Shown piece after piece: positions 1 through 10,300 of a stretch of 64,000 nucleotides of DNA (positions within the stretch are counted from its first letter, which is position 1; every line of letters starts with the position of its first letter). The notes under the pieces were generated by a model that saw only the letters and a program-made list of their open reading frames with translations, did no database searches and had not been told where the DNA came from. The translations under genes were made by a program, and so were the position numbers. Source of the stretch: Dyella flava (lineage in GTDB: Bacteria; Pseudomonadota; Gammaproteobacteria; Xanthomonadales; Rhodanobacteraceae); assembly GCF_016904955.1 (NCBI RefSeq), contig NZ_JADIKE010000036.1, positions 262,021-326,020 on the forward strand. Direction: 5' to 3'.

Positions 1-205
1 TGGCAACTGCAATTCACGTTATATCTGCACGCATAACACGCAAATTTTCACAGTAAATCGTCACTTTATACCTGTCCGGAGTTAATATCGCTTTCACGGA
101 TTGCGTACGCCCACACTACGCAAGACGGCGCCATGAGGCATCACCACACAAGCGTTAAGGAGTAAGTCCAAGTTGCAATCACGCAATTAATTGGGGAGTA
201 CTACC
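1..205 (+). promoter_or_regulatory. Leader of first TonB-dependent receptor gene
   Basis: No gene is seen here. The stretch is AT-richer than its surroundings and ends in a GGGGAG Shine-Dalgarno at 193-198 before the TTG start at 206. The block CACGGATTGCG near 97-107 reappears in the leaders of the fourth copy (near 10689) and, in degenerate form, the third and fifth copies. It is therefore probably part of a shared promoter or mRNA leader. The exact promoter cannot be fixed by eye. Confidence 0.45.
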
Positions 206-3200
206 TTGAACATACAGCATCATAAAATCGCTCTCGCGATCCGCACGGCGTTGATCCTGGGTAGCTGTGCATTAACGACGATCGCTGTGGCTCAAACATC
301 AACGCCCAATCAACCGAGCGGTGCCAGCCAAGCGACCGGCGCACAGACGCAAACCACTCCACCTCCACCACCCACCGGCACCCCGCCTCCGCCACCGCCG
401 CCATCCAATAAGACCATCACCCTGCAAGGTGTAACCGTCACCGGTTCGTTGATTCGCAGTGTGGACGTGGAAACGGCGCAACCCGTAACAGAACTTTCGC
501 ACGAAGCGCTGCAACAGCAAGGCTTCGTCACGGTTGGGCAGATTCTGAACAACGTCACTTCGGTAGGCTCGTCAGGCACGAGTACTCAGAGTGCCTTGGG
601 CAACATCGTCGGTCAGTACGCCAGCCTGCGCGGACTTGGCGCGCCTCGCACCCTGGTGCTTGTTGATGGCCAGCGCTACACCACTGACATCTTCGGCCAG
701 ACCGACCTCAGCACCATTCCCAGTTCGCTGATCGATCACGTCGAAATCCTGCAGGACGGCGCGTCGGCGATCTATGGTTCGGACGCCATCTCAGGCGTGA
801 TCAACATCATCACCAAGAAGGATTTTGATGGTGTACAGCTCGACACGTACAACAGCACATATCAACCGGACCATGACGGCAACATCGGCCAATTCAGCCT
901 GACCGGCGGCAAGAAGTTTTCACGCGGCTCGTTCATCGCCAACTTTACGGCGCAGAACCAGGGCGCGCTCAACGCGCCGGATCGCCCATACAGCAGGTAC
1001 GGCTTTTTCAGCTTTGGCCCGAACTATCCGCAGGCAGTAGGCCCTTCGCCTTATGGCCAGATCCTTGGCGCGATCAATCCTGCGACCGGGCAACCAGTCA
1101 GTGTTCCGGCGCTGAACAATTCCATGGTTAACGGCATCCCGGCGCCGTTGATCGTCAATGCCGGCGGCAACGGCATGAATCTCGCCGACTACCATCCGGA
1201 CACGTTCGGCCTCGAGTATCCATCACCCACCTTCAATAACGACTACACCAACGGCTCGTTCCTCAATACGCTGGTACCGAGCAGCCGGCTGCGTTCGTTT
1301 ACCTTGAAGGGCGATTACAAGATCACCGATCACATCACTGCCAATTTCACCGGCACGTACAACACCAACAATTCGTACGTGATGATCGGCGGTTATCCAT
1401 TAAGTTCGTCGACGCCGGTCAACGGCGCCAACCTGGCCAAGGCACTGGGACTGCCGGCAGGCACCTTCCCCGCCACGTATTTCCCGGTGCTCTCGTCGCA
1501 GAGTTACTACAACCCGCTGCCCGGCGATAACCTGCAGTTCTCGCTACCACTGCTCTATCCCAACCGTTCTGACGACAACAAGATCAAGCAGGCCGGCTTC
1601 CGCGTTGGCCTGGAAGGCGACTTCGAGATCGGCGAGAACGAGTTCAACTGGGATGCGGGCTACAGCGACTATCGCTATGACCAATCCAGTTTTGGCCCCG
1701 GCAACCTCAACCTGGTCAACGCCTATCTGGGACTGGGCCCGTCCTTCCTGGATTCGGCCGGCCAGGTCGTGTGCGGCACGCCGGGTCATGTGATCGCCGG
1801 TTGCGTACCAGTCAATCCGTTCTCAGGCTCAGGCGGCCTGACCCCGGCTCAAATCAATTACCTCAATATCATTGCCGGCACGCGCTCCTTCAGCGAAAAC
1901 CGTACGGTGGACGCCAACTTGAGCGGCGACATCTGGACCCTTCCCGAGTCCCTGGGTTCGGGTGACGCCACCTTTGCCTTCGGCGTCAGTCACCGCGATG
2001 TCAGCGGCGCCGCCACGCCGGACGAATACACGCAGGAAGGACTCAACACCAACCTGCAGCAGAACCCGGGCGAGGGTTCGTACGGTGTCGGCGAAGCGTA
2101 CGTCGAACTTAACGTGCCGCTATTGAAGGATATGGCCGGTGCGCAGCTATTGGATTTCGACGTTGCGCACCGCTTCTCGCACTACACCGACTTCGGCACC
2201 ACCAACAACAACCAGTACAAGATTTCGTGGAAGCCGATCAACGACCTGCTGATCCGCGGCAGCTATGGCACCGGCTTCCGCGCGCCGTCGATCGCCAACT
2301 TGTACGGCGGCAATATGCAGAGCTTCACGACGTACACCGATCCGTGCGACGTCAACTTCGGCCTCACCGGCAATCCAGTCGTTGAACAACGCTGCTTGGC
2401 CGGCATCGGCAGCCTTGCCGGCGTCGGCCCCGGCTTCACCCAGCTCACGTCTTCGGGCGTGCCGGTCTCCGGCCCCAATTCGATCAGCGCCACGCCGTAC
2501 TACACCGGCGCCAACTCGCAATTGAAGCCTGAAACGTCCACCAGCTGGACCGGCGGTATCGTGTACAGCCCGAGCTGGGCGACCGGCTTCAACGTCACCG
2601 CGGATTACTATCGCATCCGTGTCGACAACATCATCACCCTGCCGACCGCCACCAGCATTGCGGATAACTGCTACCTGCTGGGCATCCTGCAACAGTGCGA
2701 TCAGTTCCAGCGCAACGGTAGCGGTCAAATTGTCAACCTGCTGCAGGCGCTGATCAACGAAGGCTTCCTGGAAGAACGCGGCGAAGACGTCAGCATCAGC
2801 TATCTGTTCCCGGATACACCGGTGGGCAAATTCAAGGTCGACGCCAGCGGCACCTATATCCAGTCGCTGCGCGAACAGGCGGTGGCGGGCGGACCGGTGA
2901 TTTCCAACACCCTGGGCAGTTACGACACGGTGCTTGGCCCGATCTGGCGTACGCGTGTCACGACCAACCTCAACTGGAGCTATCGCGGTTTTGGCGCCAC
3001 CTGGACCGTCCGCTACTACTCCTCGCTGTCGGAGTCATGCCATCCCGACAACCCGCTGTTGAATGAAAACTTCCCCTGCAACAATCCGACCCTGGATCTG
3101 GTTAATTCACCCACCGGCATACAGCGTCAGGGCGCGCTGGCGTTCAACGACCTGCAGCTGAGCTGGGATGCACCCTGGCACGGCCGCATCGCCGTAGGCG

Positions 3201-3367
3201 CCACCGACATCTTCAATCGCACAGCACCACTGTCGTATACCGGCGTATACAGCATCGCCGGTCCGCTTGGTCCAACCGGTACCGACGGTTTCAGCCAATA
3301 TCCGTACAACCCGCTGTATGACATTGGCCGCGTGATCTATTTGAAATACTCGCAGAAGTTCTTCTGA
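206..3367 (+). CDS. TonB-dependent outer-membrane receptor, copy 1 of 5
   Basis: A 1053-residue TonB-dependent receptor, an outer-membrane beta-barrel that imports a ligand using TonB/ExbBD energy. The substrate is unknown. Seen: a signal peptide ending AVA|Q near residue 29, a Pro/Thr-rich linker (about 30-70), a TonB-box-like TLQGVTVTG at 72-80, a plug domain to about residue 205 with RGLG, LVDGQR, ILQDGASAIYGSDAI, then the barrel ending in Phe (KYSQKFF). Four Cys pairs lie in predicted extracellular loops. I chose the TTG at 206 over the in-frame TTG at 191 because GGGGAG lies 7 bases before it and all five paralogues align from this point (MNIQ/MKIQ/MNTQ). This copy has a central segment resembling copy 4 and a plug with CVT-type divergence (NNVTSVG where the others have NVPSVG). 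It heads an array of five paralogues. Confidence 0.95.
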   Translation: MNIQHHKIALAIRTALILGSCALTTIAVAQTSTPNQPSGASQATGAQTQTTPPPPPTGTPPPPPPPSNKTITLQGVTVTGSLIRSVDVETAQPVTELSHEALQQQGFVTVGQILNNVTSVGSSGTSTQSALGNIVGQYASLRGLGAPRTLVLVDGQRYTTDIFGQTDLSTIPSSLIDHVEILQDGASAIYGSDAISGVINIITKKDFDGVQLDTYNSTYQPDHDGNIGQFSLTGGKKFSRGSFIANFTAQNQGALNAPDRPYSRYGFFSFGPNYPQAVGPSPYGQILGAINPATGQPVSVPALNNSMVNGIPAPLIVNAGGNGMNLADYHPDTFGLEYPSPTFNNDYTNGSFLNTLVPSSRLRSFTLKGDYKITDHITANFTGTYNTNNSYVMIGGYPLSSSTPVNGANLAKALGLPAGTFPATYFPVLSSQSYYNPLPGDNLQFSLPLLYPNRSDDNKIKQAGFRVGLEGDFEIGENEFNWDAGYSDYRYDQSSFGPGNLNLVNAYLGLGPSFLDSAGQVVCGTPGHVIAGCVPVNPFSGSGGLTPAQINYLNIIAGTRSFSENRTVDANLSGDIWTLPESLGSGDATFAFGVSHRDVSGAATPDEYTQEGLNTNLQQNPGEGSYGVGEAYVELNVPLLKDMAGAQLLDFDVAHRFSHYTDFGTTNNNQYKISWKPINDLLIRGSYGTGFRAPSIANLYGGNMQSFTTYTDPCDVNFGLTGNPVVEQRCLAGIGSLAGVGPGFTQLTSSGVPVSGPNSISATPYYTGANSQLKPETSTSWTGGIVYSPSWATGFNVTADYYRIRVDNIITLPTATSIADNCYLLGILQQCDQFQRNGSGQIVNLLQALINEGFLEERGEDVSISYLFPDTPVGKFKVDASGTYIQSLREQAVAGGPVISNTLGSYDTVLGPIWRTRVTTNLNWSYRGFGATWTVRYYSSLSESCHPDNPLLNENFPCNNPTLDLVNSPTGIQRQGALAFNDLQLSWDAPWHGRIAVGATDIFNRTAPLSYTGVYSIAGPLGPTGTDGFSQYPYNPLYDIGRVIYLKYSQKFF

Positions 3368-3404
3368 TCTGCCGACAGGCTCTCGACTTCGCGATGCAAT
3401 TTAC

Positions 3405-3432
3405 TGTCCCTCTCCCTAGTGGGAGAGGGACA
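3405..3432. repeat. Palindromic repeat between receptor copies 1 and 2
   Basis: A perfect 12-bp inverted repeat (TGTCCCTCTCCC and its complement) with loop TAGT lies 37 bases after the copy 1 stop. About 110 bp around it, including GGCTGAGGAATCTTGCGACG, is repeated after copy 2 at 6683-6790. The unit that duplicated therefore included the 3' flank. It resembles dispersed CCCTCTCCC/GGGAGAGGG elements of Xanthomonadales. No T-run follows, so strong intrinsic termination is unlikely. Confidence 0.8.
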
Positions 3433-3568
3433 GGCTGAGGAATCTTGCGACGTATGCTGATCGGTGCGTCGCTTTGATGAAGCGCACGCAGACCAGGGGG
3501 AGTTTTAAAAAACGGGCAAGTCAGCCGTGGCGTGCATTGACCATCACGCAACCCTGGGGAGCACGACC

Positions 3569-6500
3569 TTGAACATTCAGCAACAAAAAATCGCTCACGC
3601 GATTCGCATGGCATTGGTATTAGGTAGCTGTGGATTTGCGACCATAGCCGCGGCGCAGACCGCAACCTCCAGCCAACAACCCCCTGCAACCACGCCGCAG
3701 TCGACCACGCAATCGTCGTCGGCACCACCGCAAAACGCCGCACCCGCGCAGCCCAACAAGACCGTGACCCTGCAGGGCGTCACCGTTACCGGCTCGCTGA
3801 TTCGCAGTGTGGATGTGGAAACGGCCCAGCCGGTTACCGAGCTTTCGCATGAAGCACTGCAGCAGCAGGGCTTCGTCAGCGTCGGCCAGATTCTGCAGAA
3901 CGTACCGTCGGTCGGTTCGTCCGGCACCAGTAACCAAAGTTCACTGGGCGACATCGTCGGCGAATACGCCAGCCTGCGTGGCCTGGGTGCGACGCGCACC
4001 TTGATCCTGGTGGACGGCCAGCGCTACACCACCGACATCTTCGGCCAGACCGATCTCAGCACGATTCCCAGTTCGCTGATCGACAGCGTGGAAATCCTGC
4101 AGGACGGCGCATCGTCCGTCTACGGCTCCGACGCGATCGCGGGCGTGATCAACATCCACACCAAGAATGTGAATGGCCTGTACCTGGATACCTACAACAG
4201 CACCTACTCGCCCGGTAACTATGGCAAGCAGAGCCAGTTCAGCCTGACCGGCGGCCACAAGTTCAAGCGCGGCGACATCACCTTCAACGTGACGGTGCAG
4301 AACATCGACCAGATCTATGCGAGCCAAGTCTGGTTCAGCAAGTATGGCTATGGCAGCGTGCCGCAATACCCACAGAGCGAGCAGGCTTCCGATTACGGCA
4401 CCATCCTGGGCATCAATGGCACGCCACTCGCCAACCCGTTGACGGTCAATGCCGGCCAGAACGGACTGAATATCGCCAACTACCACGTCAATACGTTTGG
4501 CGTGCAATATCCAAGCCCCTATTTCTCCAACGACTATGCCAATTCCGCGGCGCTGGAGACGCTCCAACCGGATAACAAGCTGCGTTCGTACTTTCTGAAG
4601 GGCGATTACGACCTGACGGATCACATCAAGGCGACCTTCACCGGCACCTACAATACCAACAACGCCACCGACTTCTACGGCGGCTATCCGTTGAGTTCAC
4701 TGACGCCAGCCAATGGCGTGAACCTGGCCAGGGCGCTGGGCCTGCCCGCCGGCAGCCTTGGCGGAGCCTGGTTCCCTGCCTTGTCGCCGAACAGCTTTTA
4801 CAACCCGCTGCCCGGTAACAGCCTGCAGTTCAGCCTGCCGCTGTACGAGCCCAACCGTTACACGATCAACAACATCAAGCAGTACGGTTTCCGTGTTGGC
4901 CTGGAAGGCGACTTCACGGTAGGCGAGAACGAGTTCAACTGGGATGCGGGCTATAGCGACTACCGCTACATCCAGGACATGGGTGGTCCCGGCAACCTGA
5001 ACCTGGTCCACCTTTACAACGCGATCGGCCCATCCTTCATGAACGCCTCGGGTCAAGTGGTGTGCGGTACGCCGGGTAATGTGATTGCCGGCTGCGTACC
5101 GCTCAATCCGTTCTCCGGCTCGGGCGGCCTGACTCCCGCCGAGATCAACTATCTCAACTACACCTTCTTCACCCACTCCTGGAGCGAGCAGCGCCAGGTC
5201 CAGGCCAACATCAGCGGCGACATGTTCACCTTGCCGCAAGCGCTTGGCGAAGGTGACACGACCTTCGCTTTCGGTGTCGATCACCGCGACGTGTCCGGCG
5301 CCGTCACGCCCGATCCCTACACGGAGCAAGGTCTCAACACCAACCTGCAGCAGAATCCGGGCGAAGGTTCGTATGGCATCAACGAAGCGTACGCGGAAGT
5401 CAACATGCCGCTGCTGAAGGATCTGCCCGGCGCGCAGCTGCTGGACTTCGACGTCTCGCATCGCTTATCGCACTACACCAACTTCGGTACCACCAACAAC
5501 AACTCCTACAAGCTGTCGTGGAAGCCGATCAATGATCTATTGGTCCGCGCCAGCTACGGCACCGGCTTCCGTGCGCCGTCGATTTCCAATCTGTACGGCG
5601 GCACGATGCAGAGCTTCACCAGCTACACCGATCCCTGCGACGTCGTGTACGGCTACACCAGCAATCCGGTTGTCGAGCAGCGTTGCCTGAGCGGTATCGG
5701 CAACCTGGCCGGCGTCGGCGCGAACTTCCACCAGCTCAATACCAATGGCGTGCCGGTCAGCAGTCCCAACAGCCCCAGCACTACTCCGTACTTCACGGGC
5801 GCCAATCCCAATCTGAAACCGGAAACGTCGAAGAACTATACCGCCGGTATCGTCTATAGCCCGAGCTGGCTGGACGGCTTCAATATCACGGCCGACTACT
5901 ACCGCATCCGCGTCGACAACATCATTACGCTGCCGTCGGCCAACAGCATCTTGAACAACTGCTACATCCTGGGCGAATTGCAGCAGTGCGGTCAGTTCCA
6001 GCGCTCGGCGACGAATGGCCAGGTCATCAATCTGCTGCAGGCAGTGACCAATGAAGGCTTCATCGACGAACGTGGCACCGACATCGGGCTGAGCTATATC
6101 TTCCCGGATACCCCGTTCGGCAAGTTCAAGATCGATACCACCGGCACCTACATCAATTCGTTGTATGAGCAGACCGCGGTGCCTGGTCCGGTGGTTTCCT
6201 ACAACCTGGGCACCTACGATCCGATCCTCGGCCCGGTGTGGCGATTCCGCGATACCACCAATATCAACTGGAGCTGGAGGAGCTTCAGCGCCACCTGGAC
6301 GGTCCGCTACTACTCCTCGCTGTCGGAGTCCTGCCGCCCGGATGCCCCGCAACTGGAAATGTATTTCCCGTGCGACAACATCAACGGCAACGTGCAGGGT
6401 GAGGGAGCCGGCCTGTATCGTCAGGGTGCGCTGGCGTTCAACGACCTGCAGATCAGCTGGAAGGCACCGTGGAAGGGTCAGATTTCGCTGGGTGCGACCG

Positions 6501-6661
6501 ACGTCTTCAACCGCCACGCACCGCTCACCTACACCGGTGCCGAAAGCGTGATCGGACCGTTGGGCCCAACTGGCACCGACGGTTTTACGTCGCAAGCCTA
6601 CAACCCGTCCTACGACATCGGCCGCGTGATCTACCTGAAGTACTCGCAGAAGTTGTTCTGA
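3569..6661 (+). CDS. TonB-dependent outer-membrane receptor, copy 2 of 5
   Basis: A 1030-residue paralogue of copy 1 with the same order: signal peptide (cleavage near AAA|Q), low-complexity Gln/Thr/Pro linker, TLQGVTVTG box, plug, barrel, terminal Phe (KYSQKLF). The TTG at 3569 is chosen because TGGGGAG lies just upstream, as in the other copies; the in-frame GTG at 3527 has no comparable site. Its plug (about 3940-4180) is almost identical at DNA level to copy 5 (16430-16670). Its central barrel segment (DYGTILGINGTPL, GQNG) instead follows the version seen in copy 3. No separate promoter is obvious in the 201-bp gap after copy 1, so co-transcription with copy 1 is possible. All eight loop cysteines are kept. 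The ligand is unknown. Confidence 0.95.
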   Translation: MNIQQQKIAHAIRMALVLGSCGFATIAAAQTATSSQQPPATTPQSTTQSSSAPPQNAAPAQPNKTVTLQGVTVTGSLIRSVDVETAQPVTELSHEALQQQGFVSVGQILQNVPSVGSSGTSNQSSLGDIVGEYASLRGLGATRTLILVDGQRYTTDIFGQTDLSTIPSSLIDSVEILQDGASSVYGSDAIAGVINIHTKNVNGLYLDTYNSTYSPGNYGKQSQFSLTGGHKFKRGDITFNVTVQNIDQIYASQVWFSKYGYGSVPQYPQSEQASDYGTILGINGTPLANPLTVNAGQNGLNIANYHVNTFGVQYPSPYFSNDYANSAALETLQPDNKLRSYFLKGDYDLTDHIKATFTGTYNTNNATDFYGGYPLSSLTPANGVNLARALGLPAGSLGGAWFPALSPNSFYNPLPGNSLQFSLPLYEPNRYTINNIKQYGFRVGLEGDFTVGENEFNWDAGYSDYRYIQDMGGPGNLNLVHLYNAIGPSFMNASGQVVCGTPGNVIAGCVPLNPFSGSGGLTPAEINYLNYTFFTHSWSEQRQVQANISGDMFTLPQALGEGDTTFAFGVDHRDVSGAVTPDPYTEQGLNTNLQQNPGEGSYGINEAYAEVNMPLLKDLPGAQLLDFDVSHRLSHYTNFGTTNNNSYKLSWKPINDLLVRASYGTGFRAPSISNLYGGTMQSFTSYTDPCDVVYGYTSNPVVEQRCLSGIGNLAGVGANFHQLNTNGVPVSSPNSPSTTPYFTGANPNLKPETSKNYTAGIVYSPSWLDGFNITADYYRIRVDNIITLPSANSILNNCYILGELQQCGQFQRSATNGQVINLLQAVTNEGFIDERGTDIGLSYIFPDTPFGKFKIDTTGTYINSLYEQTAVPGPVVSYNLGTYDPILGPVWRFRDTTNINWSWRSFSATWTVRYYSSLSESCRPDAPQLEMYFPCDNINGNVQGEGAGLYRQGALAFNDLQISWKAPWKGQISLGATDVFNRHAPLTYTGAESVIGPLGPTGTDGFTSQAYNPSYDIGRVIYLKYSQKLF

Positions 6662-6697
6662 TCTGCTGATCGGGATCGACACTTCGCGATGCAATGT

Positions 6698-6729
6698 CCT
6701 GCCCCTCTCCTTGATGGGAGAGGGGCAGG
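6698..6729. repeat. Palindromic repeat after receptor copy 2
   Basis: A 13-bp inverted repeat (CCTGCCCCTCTCC and complement) with a 6-base loop. It is the counterpart of the element at 3405-3432, in the same flanking sequence. Confidence 0.8.
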
Positions 6730-6783
6730 CTGAGGAATCTTGCGACGCATGCTGATCGCTGCGTCGCCTCAATGAAACGCACG

Positions 6784-6807
6784 AGCGCGGCCATGCCGCG
6801 CTTTTTT
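6784..6807 (+). terminator. Intrinsic terminator of receptor copies 1-2
   Basis: The stem AGCGCGGC/GCCGCGCT with loop CAT is followed by a run of six T. This is a standard Rho-independent terminator, and it makes copies 1 and 2 a plausible two-gene transcription unit. Confidence 0.85.
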
Positions 6808-7349
6808 ATTGCACATACCTGATGGGCCATGCATCACACACGTCGTGCCCGCTCATCTACCAAGTGGGAAAGCATGGTCAGTGCGCACTTGGTATGGACG
6901 GCTATATGCCGTTTTCACATAACCCGGGATACAACGTCGACCATCATTCATTTGAAACATGGCCAGCCGTTGCTCTGATCCTGTTATCCCTCCGGCGAGG
7001 TTACGAGGCCCCGTTGGCCAGTTTCGCGCTCAACGGGGGCGGCTCGGTTGTGACATTTTTCTTCGCCAGATTGTCTTTGGACGCCTTCTCGATTAGCAAA
7101 AAATTAGCTTTCGTGTGGCTTACGGCCATAAGTCATTAATTTTTAATATGTTATTTATTACGAATTGTCGTAATAACTTGCTTGTCGATTTTCTATGTAA
7201 TTTTCGTGTATGACTTTCGGCACGGCTTTGTGCATGACTTTCGGCACGGGTTGCGGCTAGCTGGGGACGCTAGCCGGGGGAGTTTTGAAAAAGCAGGCAG
7301 GGATCCGCTGACGTGTAATCACCATCACGTGACTCTGGGGAGTATCACT
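6808..7349 (+). promoter_or_regulatory. Leader of receptor copy 3 with TTACGA-N4-TCGTAA palindrome
   Basis: No convincing gene is seen. AT-rich DNA from about 7092 carries a perfect inverted repeat TTACGA-ATTG-TCGTAA at 7158-7173. About 60 bp around it, including TCGATTTTC and TATGTAATTTTCGTGTATGA, is nearly repeated before copy 4. This looks like a promoter plus operator. A 16-bp direct repeat (ATGACTTTCGGCACGG) sits at 7210-7225 and 7234-7249. The SD GGGGAG precedes the TTG at 7350. The regulator is not identifiable from sequence. Confidence 0.55.
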
Positions 7350-10300
7350 TTGAAAATTCAGCAGCAAAAAATCGCTCATGCGATTCGCATGGCGTTGGTT
7401 TGGGGTAGCTGTGGATTCGCGACCATAGCCGCGGCGCAGACCGCAACCTCCACCCAACAACCGCCAGCGAACACTTCGCAGCCGGGCGCGCAGGCTCAGT
7501 CGGCCACGCCGGCACCCGCGCCCGCCAACAACAAGACCGTGACCCTGCAGGGCATCACCGTCACCGGTTCGCTGATTCGCAGCGTGGACGTGGAAACCGC
7601 CCAGCCGGTTACCGAACTCTCGCATGAAGCACTGCAGCAGCAGGGCTTCGTCAGCGTCGGCTCGATTCTGCAGAACGTGCCGTCGGTGGGTTCTTCCGGC
7701 ACCAGCGATAACAGCTCGCTCGGCGGCATCGTCGGTCAGTACGCGAGCCTTCGCGGTCTGGGTGCTCCGCGCACACTGATCCTCGTCGACGGCGAACGCT
7801 ACACCACCGATATCTTCGGCCAGACCGACCTCAGCACCATTCCCAGCTCGTTGATTGACAGCGTGGACATCCTGCAGGACGGCGCATCGTCGATTTACGG
7901 TTCCGACGCTATTGCAGGCGTGATCAATATCCACACCAAGAGTGTGGAAGGTCTTTATCTCGACACGTACAACAGCACGTATTCACCGGGTAACTATGGC
8001 AAGCAAAGCCAGTTCAGCCTGACCGGTGGCCATAAGTTCTCGCGCGGCTCGTTCACCTTCAACGCGACCGTGCAGAACATCAATCAGATCCTGTCCAGCG
8101 AAGCCTGGTTCAGTAAAAACGGCTATTTCAGCTTCCCGAACATGCCGGCCACGGTGGGACCATCCGATTACGGCACCATCACCGGGGTAAACGGCACGCC
8201 GCTCTCCGCCCCGTTGACGGTCAACATGGGCCAGAACGGGCAGGATATCGCCAACTACCACGTCAACACGTTCGGCGTTCAATATCCGACGCCGTATTAC
8301 GCCAACGACTATTACAACTCGGCGGGACTGGAAACGTTGCAGCCGGATAACCGCCTGCGGTCGTACACGTTGAAAGGTGATTTCAAAGTCACCGACCACA
8401 TCACGGCGAAGTTCACCGGCACCTACAACACCAACGACGCTACCGACTATATTGGCGGCTATCCGGTGAGCTCGCTGACGCCGGCCAACGGCGCGAACCT
8501 GGCCAAGGCACTGGGCCTGCCTGCCGGCAGCCTCGGTACGGTCTGGTTCCCGTCACTGTCGCCGAACAGTTATTACAACCCGCTGGCCAGCGCAGGCGAC
8601 AGCGTGCAGTTCAGCCTGCCGCTGCAGGAGCCCAATCGCGTCGATAACAACAACCTCAAGCAGGAAGGCTTCCGCACCGGCCTCGAAGGCGACTTCACGC
8701 TGGGCGAGAATGAATTCAACTGGGACGCGAACTACAGCGATTATCGCTATATCCAGGACAGCGGTGGTCCCGGCAACTTGAACCTGGTGCATCTGTACGA
8801 CGCCGTGGGTCCGTCCTTCATGAACGCCTCCGGCCAGGTGGTGTGCGGTACGCCGGGCAATGTGATCGCCGGTTGCGTACCGCTCAATCCGTTCTCCGGC
8901 CAAGGCGGCCTGACTCCAGCCGAGATCAACTACCTCAACTACACCTTCTTCACCCACTCGTGGAGCCAGCAGCGTGAAGTCAAGACCGACTTGAGCGGCG
9001 ACATGTTCACCTTGCCGCAGTCGCTGGGCCAAGGTGATGCCACGTTCGCAATCGGCGCGGACCACCGCGATGTTTCCGGCGGTGTCACTCCCGATAGCTA
9101 TACGCAGCAGGGCTTGAACACCAACCTGCAGCAGAATCCGGGTGAGGGTTCGTACGGCATCAACGAAGCGTACGCCGAAGTCAACCTGCCGCTGCTGAAG
9201 GATCTGACCGGCGCGCAGTTGCTGGACTTCGACGTCTCGCACCGCCTTTCGCATTACACCAACTTCGGCACCACCAACAACAACTCCTACAAGTTGTCGT
9301 ACAAGCCGATCGATGACCTGCTGGTTCGCGCCAGCTACGGCACCGGCTTCCGTGCGGGTTCGATCTCCAACCTGTACGGCGGCACGATGCAGAGCTTCAC
9401 CAGCTACACCGACCCGTGCGACGTCAACTTCGGCTACACCAGCAACCCGGTCGTCGAGCAGCGCTGCTTGAACGGCTTCGCGAACCTGCCGGCCGTCGGT
9501 CCGGGCTTCACCCAGCTCAACACGAACGGCGTGCCGGTGACCAGCCCGAACAGCACCAGCACCACGCCTTTCTACACCGGCGCCAACCCCAACCTGAAAC
9601 CGGAAACGTCGAAGAACTTCACGGCGGGTATCGTGTATAGCCCGAGCTGGTTCACGGGCTTCAACATCACGGCGGACTACTACCGCATCCGCGTCGACAA
9701 CGTGATTACCTTGCCGTCCGCGAACAGCATCCTGGACAACTGCTACATCCTGGGCGAAGCCCAGGAGTGTGCGCAGTTCCAGCGCTCTGCGACCAACGGC
9801 CAGGTCATCAACCTGTTGCAGGCGGTGATCAACGAAGGCTTCATCGACGAGCACGGCGCCGACTTGACGATGAGCTACCTGTTCCCGGATACGCCGGTCG
9901 GCAAGTTCAAGATCGACACCAACGCCACCTACATCGCGGAACTGCGTGAGCAGGATGTCACCGGTGGCCCGGTGGTCGACTACAACATCGGCACCTACGA
10001 TCCGATCCTCGGTCCGGTGTGGCGCTTCCGCGACACTACCAACATCAACTGGAGCTGGAAGGACTTCAGCGCCACGTGGACGATCCGTTACTTCTCGCCG
10101 CTGTCGGAATCCTGCCGTCCGGATGTACCGGAACTCGACGAATACTTCCCGTGCACCAATCCCAATGGCAATGTGCAGGGGCAGGAATCGGGTCAGTATC
10201 GTCAAGGCGCGCTGGCCTTCAACGACCTGCAGCTCAGTTGGAAGGCGCCGTGGAAGGGTCAGATCTCGCTGGGTGCCACGGACATCTTCAACCGCCGCGC

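Noticed and set aside
6822-7139. 105-residue frame between receptor copies 2 and 3
   Set aside because: No ribosome site or homology pattern, and it runs into the conserved promoter block.
7182-7349. N-terminal extension of receptor copy 3 to 7182 (and shorter ones for other copies)
   Set aside because: It would encode the promoter palindrome region and place residues before the signal peptide; the SD and alignment support the TTG at 7350.
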